A DNA stretch of 64,000 bases from Lyngbya aestuarii BL J (GTDB lineage Bacteria; Cyanobacteriota; Cyanobacteriia; Cyanobacteriales; Microcoleaceae), in the NCBI RefSeq assembly GCF_000478195.2, contig NZ_AUZM01000014.1:45352-109351 (forward strand). The letters run 5' to 3'. The position numbers were made by a program, and so were the translations under genes. This document shows, one piece after another, positions 29,529 through 38,166 of this stretch. The notes under the pieces were generated by a model. It did not search any database, had not been told where the DNA came from, and saw only the letters and a program-made list of their open reading frames with translations. Every line of letters starts with the position of its first letter. Position 1 is the first letter of the stretch.

Positions 29529-30434
29529 ATGAAAGTCAGTGATCTGCTCAGACGTTATGAACAAGGCGAAATAGACTTTACAGGGATAGACTTACAAGGT
29601 GCTGATTTGAGGGGAGTTATCCTGATTGGGGTCAACCTTTCAAAAGCAAACCTAACCGGAGCCAATCTCAGTCGAGCCTTTTTAATGGGTGCGAACTTCG
29701 AGGGGGCTTGTCTCCATCGAACAAACCTCAGTTTTGTCAAAATGAATGAAGCTCACTTAGCAAAGGCGGATTTGACGAAAGCCAATCTCAGTGGGGCGTT
29801 TTTAGTGAGGTCAAAACTTCCCAAAGCTCAGATGAGTGGGGCGATATTGGTTGGGGCGAATTTACGAGTCGCAGCCCTAGTCAATGCGAATCTATGCAGT
29901 GCGGATTTGAACGGGATTAACCTCCGGGGAGCAGATTTAACCGGAGCGAATCTAAAATGGTCAAATCTGCGAGGGGCGAGACTTCAAGGGGCGAAGTTAA
30001 CGGGAAATTTGTTAACAGGAGTGAACTTACGAGGGGCTTATCTCAACGGGGTTAATCTGGCTCAAGCTGAACTAGAGGGAGTGAATTTGAGCGAGGCGAA
30101 GTTGAATGGTGTGAATTTGACAAAAGCAAATTTGACGGCGGCGAATTTCAGTTTTGCTCAAATGCGAGCAGTATGGTTGAATGGAGCGAATTTAACCGGA
30201 GCGAATTTGGAAGGGGTTTGTTTAAAACGGGCAAATTTGAACTTTGCTCAATTATCGAATGCAGATTTAAGGGATGCAGACTTGACAGATGCTCAGTTAA
30301 AGGAGAGTCAACTGCATGGAACCTGTTTGACTGGGACGATTTTACCTACATCTTTTCCCGACTATTTGCAACGAATATCGGGAATGGGTTCTGTTTCTTC
30401 AGCTCCCCTATCTCATCACATGAGTGTCAGTTAA
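29529..30434 (+). CDS. Pentapeptide-repeat protein
   Basis: 301-residue protein made almost wholly of A(D/N)LxG-type repeats from residue 15 onward (for example LQGADLRGVILIGVNLSKAN, LTGANL, LRGARLQGAKL). It is long enough for a beta-helix of a dozen or more coils. The short N-terminal cap MKVSDLLRRYEQGEIDF is common in cyanobacterial members. There is no signal peptide, so a cytosolic location is likely. Unlike the pentapeptide gene at 21646, its DNA is not a perfect short tandem repeat, so this is an older array. It is divergent from the TamB-like gene and followed by cutA. Function is unknown. Confidence 0.92.
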   Translation: MKVSDLLRRYEQGEIDFTGIDLQGADLRGVILIGVNLSKANLTGANLSRAFLMGANFEGACLHRTNLSFVKMNEAHLAKADLTKANLSGAFLVRSKLPKAQMSGAILVGANLRVAALVNANLCSADLNGINLRGADLTGANLKWSNLRGARLQGAKLTGNLLTGVNLRGAYLNGVNLAQAELEGVNLSEAKLNGVNLTKANLTAANFSFAQMRAVWLNGANLTGANLEGVCLKRANLNFAQLSNADLRDADLTDAQLKESQLHGTCLTGTILPTSFPDYLQRISGMGSVSSAPLSHHMSVS

Positions 30435-30512
30435 TCCCGGATAAATTTTGTTGTATAGTATTAGTCTGGGGAAATTTCTCTAACTTAGATTGGTCGAAAA
30501 ATTCAGATTGAT

Positions 30513-30845
30513 ATGACGACAAATTATGGTATTGTTTTAGTCACGGCAGGTTCTCAAGTGGAAGCCTCCGCGATCGCTAAGGTATTAGTAGAATCTAAAC
30601 TCGCAGCTTGTGTAAGTCTGGCTCCGATTCGTTCGATTTACACCTGGAAAGATGAAGTCTGTTCGGATGAAGAATGGCAACTGACAATTAAGACAGATTT
30701 AACTCAATTTGAAACATTAGAAGCCAAAATTCGTCAATTACATTCATACGAAGTCCCAGAAATTATTGCCATTCCGATTATTGCGGGTTCTTTAGATTAT
30801 CTTCAATGGATGGGTCAAACGATAAATTCTAGTTCGTTGAATTAA
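30513..30845 (+). CDS. cutA: Divalent-cation tolerance protein CutA
   Basis: 110-residue trimeric protein of the CutA1 family (ferredoxin-like fold), linked to divalent metal tolerance in some organisms. Signatures are IVLVTAGSQVEASAIAKVLV, AACVSLAPIRSIYTWKDEV with the conserved Cys and Trp, IKTDLTQFETLEAKI, and YEVPEIIAIPI. The length is typical. Its biochemical role remains uncertain across the family. It is the last gene before the restriction-modification segment. Confidence 0.96.
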   Translation: MTTNYGIVLVTAGSQVEASAIAKVLVESKLAACVSLAPIRSIYTWKDEVCSDEEWQLTIKTDLTQFETLEAKIRQLHSYEVPEIIAIPIIAGSLDYLQWMGQTINSSSLN

Positions 30846-30905
30846 TCTGAATTGATTAATTGATACTGAAAAATTTTTAGTTACTTTATTTTTTAAAATT
30901 AAAGT

Positions 30906-32096
30906 ATGAGAGAACAATTTAAAGTTTTGGATATTTTTGCAGGTGCCGGAGGATTTAGTCTCGGTTTTAAAATGGCAGGGGGTACTGTTGTTGGAGGTAT
31001 TGAAATCGATAAGTGGGCTGGAGAAACACTAGCTTATAATCATCCTGATTCTCAAATCGTGATTCGGGATATACAAACAATCTCTGATGAAGAAGCAATT
31101 CGTATATTTAAGTCTAATAAACCTAACATTATTATTGGAGGCCCTCCCTGTCAAGGTTTCTCTGTTTGTCGTCAAGGTACAGGAGATGCAAAAGACCCGA
31201 GAAATACTTTATTTCAAGAATTTATTAGGTTTGGTCGTATTTTTGAACCAGACTTAATGATTATGGAAAATGTTCCTAACTTAGTCAAGATAAAAACTCA
31301 AAATGAACAAGCAGTAATAGAAATAATTAAGAAAGAACTTATTGATCTTGGATACCATGTTGATTACAGTATACTGAATGCAACAGACTATGGAATTCCC
31401 CAAATTCGTCGCCGTTTATTCATCGTAGCATCTAAAGTTAAAATTACTCATCCATTTCCACCCCCAACTCACACAATAGCTTCACAAACTCAGTTATCTT
31501 TTTGGGAACACTCATTATTATCTTGTCCTACCCTTTGGGATGCAATTTCTGATTTACCAAATCTAGAAGCAGGTGAAGGTGCCGAGGAGATGAGTTACAG
31601 TAAACCTCCTCAAACAGACTATCAGAAAAGACTTCGGGTAAACTGCAAATTACTTTATAATCATAAGGCTATGAATCACACAAAACGCATGGTAGAACGC
31701 TTCACTTCTATGTCGTGGGGAGATTCTTGTTCTAATGTTCCTTATCACCTAAGACCTCGCAGACGAAACTCAGAAAAGATAGCCGATCATATTTATGATC
31801 AAAATAATCGCCGTCTTCACCCTTCTCGTCCATGTCACACATTGCCAGCTAATCGTAATTTTACTGCTCGGGAAGGAGCAAGAATTCAATCATTTCCAGA
31901 TCACTATGTCTTTATGGGAAAACCTACTGTTGTAAGTCATAAGTTATTAGCTAGAGAAGGGCGAGAAAATGAAAAATTTTTATGTCAGTATAATCAAATT
32001 GGTAATGCTGTGCCTCCACTTTTAGCTAAACAGATAGCTCACCATTTATTTCAACAGTTATCTAATTCAAAAGACGATTTTAAAAAAGCAGTGTAA
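30906..32096 (+). CDS. DNA (cytosine-5) methyltransferase, modification subunit
   Basis: 396 residues with ordered C5-methyltransferase motifs: motif I VLDIFAGAGGFSLGF, the acidic motif II region (GGIEIDKWA), motif IV GGPPCQGFS with the catalytic Cys, motif VI MENVPNL, motif VIII YGIPQIRRRLFIVA, then a target-recognition region of about 100 residues, motif IX (AREGARIQSFPD) and motif X QIGNAVPPLLAKQIA. The whole set is intact, so the enzyme should be active. The downstream gene starts 15 bp later and looks like the cognate endonuclease. The segment is more AT-rich than its neighbours, suggesting horizontal acquisition. Confidence 0.95.
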   Translation: MREQFKVLDIFAGAGGFSLGFKMAGGTVVGGIEIDKWAGETLAYNHPDSQIVIRDIQTISDEEAIRIFKSNKPNIIIGGPPCQGFSVCRQGTGDAKDPRNTLFQEFIRFGRIFEPDLMIMENVPNLVKIKTQNEQAVIEIIKKELIDLGYHVDYSILNATDYGIPQIRRRLFIVASKVKITHPFPPPTHTIASQTQLSFWEHSLLSCPTLWDAISDLPNLEAGEGAEEMSYSKPPQTDYQKRLRVNCKLLYNHKAMNHTKRMVERFTSMSWGDSCSNVPYHLRPRRRNSEKIADHIYDQNNRRLHPSRPCHTLPANRNFTAREGARIQSFPDHYVFMGKPTVVSHKLLAREGRENEKFLCQYNQIGNAVPPLLAKQIAHHLFQQLSNSKDDFKKAV

Positions 32097-32111
32097 TATA
32101 GAGGCTTTAAA

Positions 32112-32984
32112 ATGCTACCACATGGTGCAAATCTATCTCAAAAAGAAAATCATAAAACAAAGTATAAAGATGATATTTCAAAGCAATATTTGTCAGAGAT
32201 TAGAATAAAATATCAGCAGTGGCATGAACAAAACACATCGCTTAAAGGCCCCCTTATTGAAAAAAATAATGAAGATCAACATATATTAGAGTGTCGAGTA
32301 AATTATCTTAATGATTATAAAGATTTCATCGATCAGCAAAAATATGCTGAAAAATTTGACTCCCGATCAAATCTACATTCGACAGTGCTGGAAGAATTTA
32401 TGTATTATCTCTTTAAAGATCTAGTTTCTGAATTCTCAGAATATGCCTTAATCGGTAAATCACATTCTTTTAAAGATATTTTCTTTTTGCCATCTAGCTA
32501 TAGAAATATGCTGATATCTCCGCAAGCCTTGATTGAGAGAAAAGATCATGATTTTGCAATTGGTGTACACGTTGATGCTACATTACAGTGTCGTGGACAG
32601 ACAGAAAGGGAACAAGATAGTTGGGATATTCCGGCAGTAGCAGTTGAATGTAAAACATATTTAGATAAAACGATGCTACAAGATGCGTCAACAGCAGCAG
32701 TTCAATTGAAAAATAAGAATCCCAATGCACTTTATATCGTAGTAGCAGAATGGTTAAAACTGACTAATGCAGTTAATTTGAGAAAATACCAGATTGATCA
32801 GGTTTATGTACTCAGAAAACAGAAAAATACAGATCGTGAATTTCGATACTTAGAAACTTATGTGAAAAATCCAATTTATTCAGATGTTGTCATCCACCTG
32901 TTTGAAACAGTTAGAGAATTTTTGAGTTCCCCTTCGTGGGAAGGAGGAGTGAATTATGGATTACAGCGAGGTTACTTAATTTAA
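32112..32984 (+). CDS. Probable type II restriction endonuclease, Bpu10I-like
   Basis: 290-residue cytosolic protein directly after the methyltransferase, as expected for a type II restriction-modification pair. It has a helical N-terminal region (EIRIKYQQWHEQNTSL, FDSRSNLHSTVLEEFMYYLF) and a PD-(D/E)xK-like core in which DHDFAIGVHVDATLQC supplies the acidic residues and VAVECKTYLDK supplies the E-x-K. The pattern recalls the Bpu10I endonuclease family (CCTNAGC cutters), but that assignment rests on my memory of the family and is moderate. Recognition sequence is unknown. AT-rich codon use matches the methyltransferase. Confidence 0.7.
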   Translation: MLPHGANLSQKENHKTKYKDDISKQYLSEIRIKYQQWHEQNTSLKGPLIEKNNEDQHILECRVNYLNDYKDFIDQQKYAEKFDSRSNLHSTVLEEFMYYLFKDLVSEFSEYALIGKSHSFKDIFFLPSSYRNMLISPQALIERKDHDFAIGVHVDATLQCRGQTEREQDSWDIPAVAVECKTYLDKTMLQDASTAAVQLKNKNPNALYIVVAEWLKLTNAVNLRKYQIDQVYVLRKQKNTDREFRYLETYVKNPIYSDVVIHLFETVREFLSSPSWEGGVNYGLQRGYLI

Positions 32985-33125
32985 CTTTTAAAGTGAAATC
33001 CCCCGGACAAGTTCATTAAGGATAGTGAACTAGACTTTAAGCATGACTTTTATCAGCAATTCACAGAGCATTTACATCGTTACATTTTAATCTAGGTCGA
33101 TTTGTTGGACTTGCTCAACACTCTA

Positions 33126-33152
33126 TTGAAATGATAAAAAACAGTTTATACT
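33126..33152 (+). promoter_or_regulatory. Candidate promoter for cas6
   Basis: TTGAAA at 33126-33131 and TATACT at 33147-33152 separated by 15 bp, about 37 bp ahead of the cas6 start. The hexamers are good but the spacer is short; TATTGA at 33124 would give 17 bp. It suggests that cas6 is transcribed separately from the restriction genes. Confidence 0.35.
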
Positions 33153-33188
33153 AAGTTGGAGATTACTTTTTTATGAGGGCTTCAATGC

Positions 33189-34298
33189 GTGAAACGATCT
33201 TTTAAAAAAAACACTTCCTTAAGTTGGTCTGCTGACACTGAATTAGTGGGATTAGTTTTGGCTCTGCGTCCGACTGGTGCAGATTTACTGTATCCTCAAT
33301 ATACTATCGGACTTCATGCCTGGTTTCTCGACCAAGTGCGACAAACAAGCCCCGATTTATCAGCTTATCTCCACGATGGAGAGTCGGAAAAACCCTTTAC
33401 AATTTCAGCGTTGGAAGGTGCGCTAAAAATGTCGGGAAAACACTTACAATTACAACCCGAGCAGACTTATTTTTGGTCTATTACCGCTTTATCTCAGCCC
33501 GTTGTGCAGTGGTTAGCAGAGTGGGTTCAATGTTTACCAACCCAGGTTGAATTACGAAATGCACCGTTAACAATTCAATCTTGTCAAATTGCCTTAGCCC
33601 CAACAACTTATCGTCAACTTCTTGATGCACCCATCCCCAAACCTGCTCAGGTTAATCTAAGTTTTGTGAGTCCAACCAGTTTTCGGCGCAAAGGTCATCA
33701 TTTTCCCTTACCTCTCCCTACAAATTTGTTTCATAGTTATCTACGCCGTTGGAATTATTTTTCTAATCTTCCTGTTGAACAAGAGTCTTTTTTAGACTGG
33801 GTAGATGAGTCCGTGATTATTCGGCGTCATCAGATTGCTTCGACAAAAGTTGCAGCAGGAAAACGAGGAATGGTGACAGGTTTTACCGGAGCAATTGAAT
33901 TAGGTTTATCAAAAAAATCTTCTTTAGCTTCTCCCCAAAACCAACAATTATTTTATGCTTTAGGGCGGTTTGCACCCTACTGTGGAACAGGACATAAAAC
34001 AACTTTTGGTTTAGGACAAACCCGTTATCAATGGCAGATTGAAGCAACAGAAAAAATTTCAACTCATTCACAACAATTAGGTGAACGGATTGCCGAGTTA
34101 GCTGAACAGTTTACAACTCAACGAAAACGGACAGGAGGAACTCGCACTCAAAAAATAGCAGAAACTTGGGCAACTATTTTAGCTCGTCGGGAGGATGGAG
34201 AATCTTTACAAGCAATCGCTGTAGATTTAGAAATGCCCTATGAAACGGTTAAAACCTACGCAAAATTGGCGCGTCGAGCGTTACGTCAACCTGATTAA
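33189..34298 (+). CDS. cas6: CRISPR RNA endonuclease Cas6 with C-terminal helix-turn-helix
   Basis: 369 residues. The Cas6 part (about 1-275) begins with the first ferredoxin-like strand (LVGLVLALRPTGADLLY), continues with IGLHAWFLDQVRQ (His about 42, a candidate catalytic residue) and HDGESEKPFTIS, and ends with the glycine-rich loop FAPYCGTGHKTTFGLGQT. Cas6 cuts CRISPR precursor RNA into single-spacer guides. Residues 290-369 form a basic extension ending in a helix-turn-helix-like segment (AIAVDLEMPYETVKTYAKLA). The start is GTG; a nearby ATG is out of frame. No CRISPR array or other cas gene is visible in the window, so it either serves arrays elsewhere or has another role. Confidence 0.88.
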   Translation: MKRSFKKNTSLSWSADTELVGLVLALRPTGADLLYPQYTIGLHAWFLDQVRQTSPDLSAYLHDGESEKPFTISALEGALKMSGKHLQLQPEQTYFWSITALSQPVVQWLAEWVQCLPTQVELRNAPLTIQSCQIALAPTTYRQLLDAPIPKPAQVNLSFVSPTSFRRKGHHFPLPLPTNLFHSYLRRWNYFSNLPVEQESFLDWVDESVIIRRHQIASTKVAAGKRGMVTGFTGAIELGLSKKSSLASPQNQQLFYALGRFAPYCGTGHKTTFGLGQTRYQWQIEATEKISTHSQQLGERIAELAEQFTTQRKRTGGTRTQKIAETWATILARREDGESLQAIAVDLEMPYETVKTYAKLARRALRQPD

Positions 34299-34330
34299 AC
34301 ATTTCAGTTTGAAGTCTTTCATCTCAGGAT

Positions 34331-37300
34331 TTAAAATCGTGATTTGTACTGCAATTGAGAAAAAATCAACTCAATAGAAGTTCCTTTATTAGAGTTTAAC
34401 TTTAGAGTTCCTCTCAACTGTTTTGATAAAATTTGTACAAGCTTTAGTCCTAATGAAGTTAAATTTTCCCAATCAATATCCGGTGAAATTCCTACACCGT
34501 TATCCCAAACTTTTAAGTAAAGTTTGTCTTCTAAATCTTGATAAAATTCAACATAAACTTCTCCAGAACGACCATTAGGAAAAGCGTGTTTTAAAGCATT
34601 GGTAATTAATTCATTGATTAATAAACCACAGGGAATAGCAGTTTCTAAGTTAATTAGAATAGGGTCTACATGAATCACTGATTTCACTAACCCTTGAGTG
34701 TCACTCAATGAGAAAAACAGATTTTCAACTAAACGATGTATATAATCTCCAAAGTTAACTTGTCTTAAATCCGTTGATTGATAGAGTTGATCGTGAATTA
34801 ATGCCATACTTTGAATGCGGGTTTGACTATCAGAAAATAAAGACAGTAAACTTTCATCTTGAATAGAATCTGATTGTAAATCGAGTAAATTAGAAATAAT
34901 ATAAAGGTTGTTTTTTACTCGGTGATGAATTTCCCGTAATAAGACTTCTTTTTCTTTTAATGAAGCTTGCATTTGTTCTTCAGCTTGTTTGCGTTCACTA
35001 ATATCTCGCACAAAGCAAAAGTTAAACTCTCGCATTCCAAATATAAGATGATTAACGGTAATTTCAACCGAAAAAAGATGACCACAAGCGGTGCGATGAC
35101 GACTTTCAAAAGTCATAGAACCTTGTAATTGAATATCTCGCCAATGTTGGAGCCAAACTTCTGGGGTAAAGTCAGGATCGATATCGTGAACTGTCATTTG
35201 TAGGAGTTCTTCTCGAGAATATTCCAGCGACTGACAAGCGGCTTCATTGACATATAAAAAACGAGCATTTTGATCAACCCAAAATACAGCATCAATGGCT
35301 CGATCTACGCCAAATTGAGTGAGTCGTAATGTTTCCTCAACTCGTTGACGTTCTAATGCACTGACAAAAATTTCACCAATTAATTTGAGAATATTAATAC
35401 TGGCTTCTGTCCAAGTTTTAGGCTGACGAATCGCATTAAATTCTATAAACCCAAAGAGTTGATTACGAGACACCATTGGAACGCAGAGAATCGATTGGAT
35501 TGATTGTTTTAGCCAGGTATTTTTTTCCCGACTTGCAGCGAGAGGAAGATCCTCAGTATTAGTAATATTGATGACTTCAAAATTTCTCAGCTTTTCGAGG
35601 ACATAGGGAAAATATTCAACCTCAAAATTTTGTAAGTAATGGCATTTCGATTCAATTTCAGTTGCACACCATTGATGAGTATTTATGATCTGCTTACCAT
35701 TTTCTGAAACTAAAAATAGATAACCACAATCAACCTGCATAAACTGACAAATTCGGTGTAAGGCGGCTTGAATTCCACTCTCAACTTCGTGAGCATTCAG
35801 ATTAATAAATTGGGTGGAAATACTGGTGACAAGTTGTTCGAGTTCCACTCGATGCTGAAGTATCGCTTCAGCGTGTTTACGTTCACTAATATCTTCGGCA
35901 ATTCCCGCAACTCGATAAATTTCTCCGGCTTCATTTCGGATGGGAAAAGAGCGATCGCGAATCCAGCGAATTTCACCGATGCGACGAATAATTCGATATT
36001 CTAAATCTTGATTAGATTGAAACTTTTGAGTGATTTTTCTTAAAACTGACTCTCGATCTTGTGGATGAATTCCTTCAGCGAGAGAAGATAGAGGTTGATT
36101 GTAGAGTTCTTGGCGAGAACGACCCCAGATTTTTTCATAAGCAGGAGAAACATAAATGGTTTGCTGTTTTTGAGGATCGATCATCCAAAAAATACTTTCT
36201 ATATTTTCTGCTAGTTGACGAAATCTTTCTTCACTCTGTCTCAATGCTGTTTCCGCTTTCGTGCGATCACGAGTTTCTAAAGCTAAAGAGGTAATATAAG
36301 CTAAATAAGTCGCAAAGTTTTGTTCTTCTAATTGCCAAGTTCGCGGAGATCCAATATGTTCTAAGCAGATTATTCCAACGATTTTATTCCCCGAAAAAAT
36401 CGGAATATCTATCATTGATATAATTCCCAAGGGAAGGAGATAAGCTTCACAAAAATCTTGAGTTCGAGGATCAGTTTGAGCATTTTTAACTGCAATTAAT
36501 TGTTCAGTTTCAATTGCTTTGAAATAGTTTGGATAATCAGAAATATAAATTTCTTGACCGTTAGAATGCTTGTTTAGTAAGAGTTCATACAGGTTTACGC
36601 AGTAAATTTTTGAGTGTTTTTTATTGTAAAACCAAATTCCGACTCTCTGAATATTTAAAGTATGAGCAGCAATTTGAGTGATCGTTTGTAGTGCTGCTTG
36701 TAAATTACCATTATGAATGTCTGAACATTGAAACAATTCCATCATCACTACTTGCTGAAATTGTAAATGTACTTTACGCAGTTCTCGCTTTTTCTGTGCT
36801 TGCTTACGCTGAGTAATATCTGAAGCAACCCATAAAATTTGAGGTTTTCCACCTAAGTCAATCTGTTCTCCAAATACTTCGACATCAATCAGATTTCCTG
36901 TCTTTGTTCGCCATTGGAGTTCTTGATTTTCAATTCTTTGATGCTGTTTTAAGCATTGAATAATATGAGTGCGTTCTTCAAGATTATCCCAAATATTTAG
37001 CTCTAAAATACTTCGATAAATCAGTTCTGATTTAGAATAACCAATCAGTCGAATAAAGCTTTCATTGACATCAATAATTTTACCATCTTCTGGAGAACTA
37101 AGTTTGATCGCTAAGGGTAATTTTTGAAAAGCTTTTTTAAATTTTTCTTCGGATTGCTGTAGTTCTGCTATTCTTTGTTGGATTCTAAGTTCTAAATCTT
37201 TGTTTTTTTGTTCTAACTGTTCACATGAAGTCTTTAACGGTTTGATGATTTGAGTAAAAGAGTTCGCTAAAATTTGGATTTCTTTTATTCTAAAATCTTT

Positions 37301-37690
37301 AAACTTTTCCAGAGAATACTCTGGGTTTAACTCAGCAATTTCTGAGGTAGCTTGACTCAGTTTACCTAAAGCTTTAGCAATCCAATGAGAGATTAAAATA
37401 GCAGCAAATATCGCCGTCGATAGCCCCACAAAACTAAGGATTATTGTTTCATCAATATAATAATTATTGATGTTCTCTAGAAGTCGCGATTTTTGTAGAA
37501 AAATTACAATGACTAATGTTGCTAAAGTTTGAATAATAAAAGAGAATAATAATATTCTTCGCAGTGAAATTAGGGAAGTCTGTAAGTTGATTTTCTGGAG
37601 AAAATTTCTAAACACTATGATAGAATTAAAAGAACAATAATAAAGACTAGCAGAACGTGATATTTTCGTTCTACTGAGTCCAAAAAACAT
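34331..37690 (-). CDS. Membrane multi-PAS/GAF histidine kinase (HisKA_2 type)
   Basis: 1,119-residue sensor kinase. Two transmembrane helices (about 47-66 and 82-105) enclose only a short periplasmic loop. A HAMP-like/coiled stretch follows (to about 185), then PAS (185-300), GAF (305-470), PAS (485-610), GAF (620-795) and PAS (800-915), and a kinase core of the HisKA_2 family with phospho-acceptor LREIHHRVKNNL (about residue 921). The ATPase domain has NELITNALKHAFP and VWDNGVGI. With such a small outer loop, sensing is probably cytoplasmic. It starts 18 bp after the DUF2237 gene on the same strand; no response regulator is adjacent. Confidence 0.92.
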   Translation of the reverse strand: MFFGLSRTKISRSASLYYCSFNSIIVFRNFLQKINLQTSLISLRRILLFSFIIQTLATLVIVIFLQKSRLLENINNYYIDETIILSFVGLSTAIFAAILISHWIAKALGKLSQATSEIAELNPEYSLEKFKDFRIKEIQILANSFTQIIKPLKTSCEQLEQKNKDLELRIQQRIAELQQSEEKFKKAFQKLPLAIKLSSPEDGKIIDVNESFIRLIGYSKSELIYRSILELNIWDNLEERTHIIQCLKQHQRIENQELQWRTKTGNLIDVEVFGEQIDLGGKPQILWVASDITQRKQAQKKRELRKVHLQFQQVVMMELFQCSDIHNGNLQAALQTITQIAAHTLNIQRVGIWFYNKKHSKIYCVNLYELLLNKHSNGQEIYISDYPNYFKAIETEQLIAVKNAQTDPRTQDFCEAYLLPLGIISMIDIPIFSGNKIVGIICLEHIGSPRTWQLEEQNFATYLAYITSLALETRDRTKAETALRQSEERFRQLAENIESIFWMIDPQKQQTIYVSPAYEKIWGRSRQELYNQPLSSLAEGIHPQDRESVLRKITQKFQSNQDLEYRIIRRIGEIRWIRDRSFPIRNEAGEIYRVAGIAEDISERKHAEAILQHRVELEQLVTSISTQFINLNAHEVESGIQAALHRICQFMQVDCGYLFLVSENGKQIINTHQWCATEIESKCHYLQNFEVEYFPYVLEKLRNFEVINITNTEDLPLAASREKNTWLKQSIQSILCVPMVSRNQLFGFIEFNAIRQPKTWTEASINILKLIGEIFVSALERQRVEETLRLTQFGVDRAIDAVFWVDQNARFLYVNEAACQSLEYSREELLQMTVHDIDPDFTPEVWLQHWRDIQLQGSMTFESRHRTACGHLFSVEITVNHLIFGMREFNFCFVRDISERKQAEEQMQASLKEKEVLLREIHHRVKNNLYIISNLLDLQSDSIQDESLLSLFSDSQTRIQSMALIHDQLYQSTDLRQVNFGDYIHRLVENLFFSLSDTQGLVKSVIHVDPILINLETAIPCGLLINELITNALKHAFPNGRSGEVYVEFYQDLEDKLYLKVWDNGVGISPDIDWENLTSLGLKLVQILSKQLRGTLKLNSNKGTSIELIFSQLQYKSRF

Positions 37691-37708
37691 GGTTTAACTT
37701 GTTAGCAT

Positions 37709-38074
37709 TTAAGCATCAAGTGCGTGGGCTTTTAGTTCTTCTAAGGTGACATATTCTAAAGCAAGTACATGAGTTGATTTTAAGCGTACAAGCGGCGCAA
37801 CTCCTGCATCAAAAGCTTCTTTCCAACGTAAAGCACACAAACACCAACAATCTCCAGGTTTCAAACCGGGAAATTTAAACAAAGGATTGGGAGTCATCAA
37901 ATCATTTCCTCGGGAGCGAGAAAACTCCAAAAATTCTGCTGTCAGTTGAGCGCAAACAACATGAGCGCCCATATCACCCGAACCTGTATTACAGATTCCA
38001 TCCCGATAAAATCCTGTCATCGGAGAAGTACAACAGACTTCTAGTTCATTCCCTAATACATTAGTTGCAGACAT
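37709..38074 (-). CDS. DUF2237 family protein
   Basis: 121-residue soluble protein of the DUF2237 family. Conserved parts are NVLGNELEVCCTSPMTGFYR, the DGICNTGSGDMGAHVVCA segment with its cysteine, FKFPGLKPGDCWCLCALRW and the ending HVLALEYVTLEELKAHA. Several conserved cysteines might bind metal or be redox active, but no function is established. It lies just upstream of the large kinase on the same strand and about 90 bp from pcxA. Confidence 0.92.
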   Translation of the reverse strand: MSATNVLGNELEVCCTSPMTGFYRDGICNTGSGDMGAHVVCAQLTAEFLEFSRSRGNDLMTPNPLFKFPGLKPGDCWCLCALRWKEAFDAGVAPLVRLKSTHVLALEYVTLEELKAHALDA

Positions 38075-38166
38075 TGCCTCATTTTTATAAATTGAATTGC
38101 TTTTAGTAGTTTAACATTATTGTTCCTCCTCTATTTTAATGAATCTTATACCTTGTTTAAAGATGA

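Noticed and set aside
32985..33188. Possible short CRISPR leader or array before cas6
   Set aside because: No repeated unit of CRISPR size is present in this 204-bp gap; it looks like an ordinary promoter region.
30578..35950. HIP1-free stretch across the restriction and cas6 genes as proof of transfer
   Set aside because: A gap of similar size occurs elsewhere (about 20735-25515), so absence of the octamer over 5.4 kb is not convincing alone.
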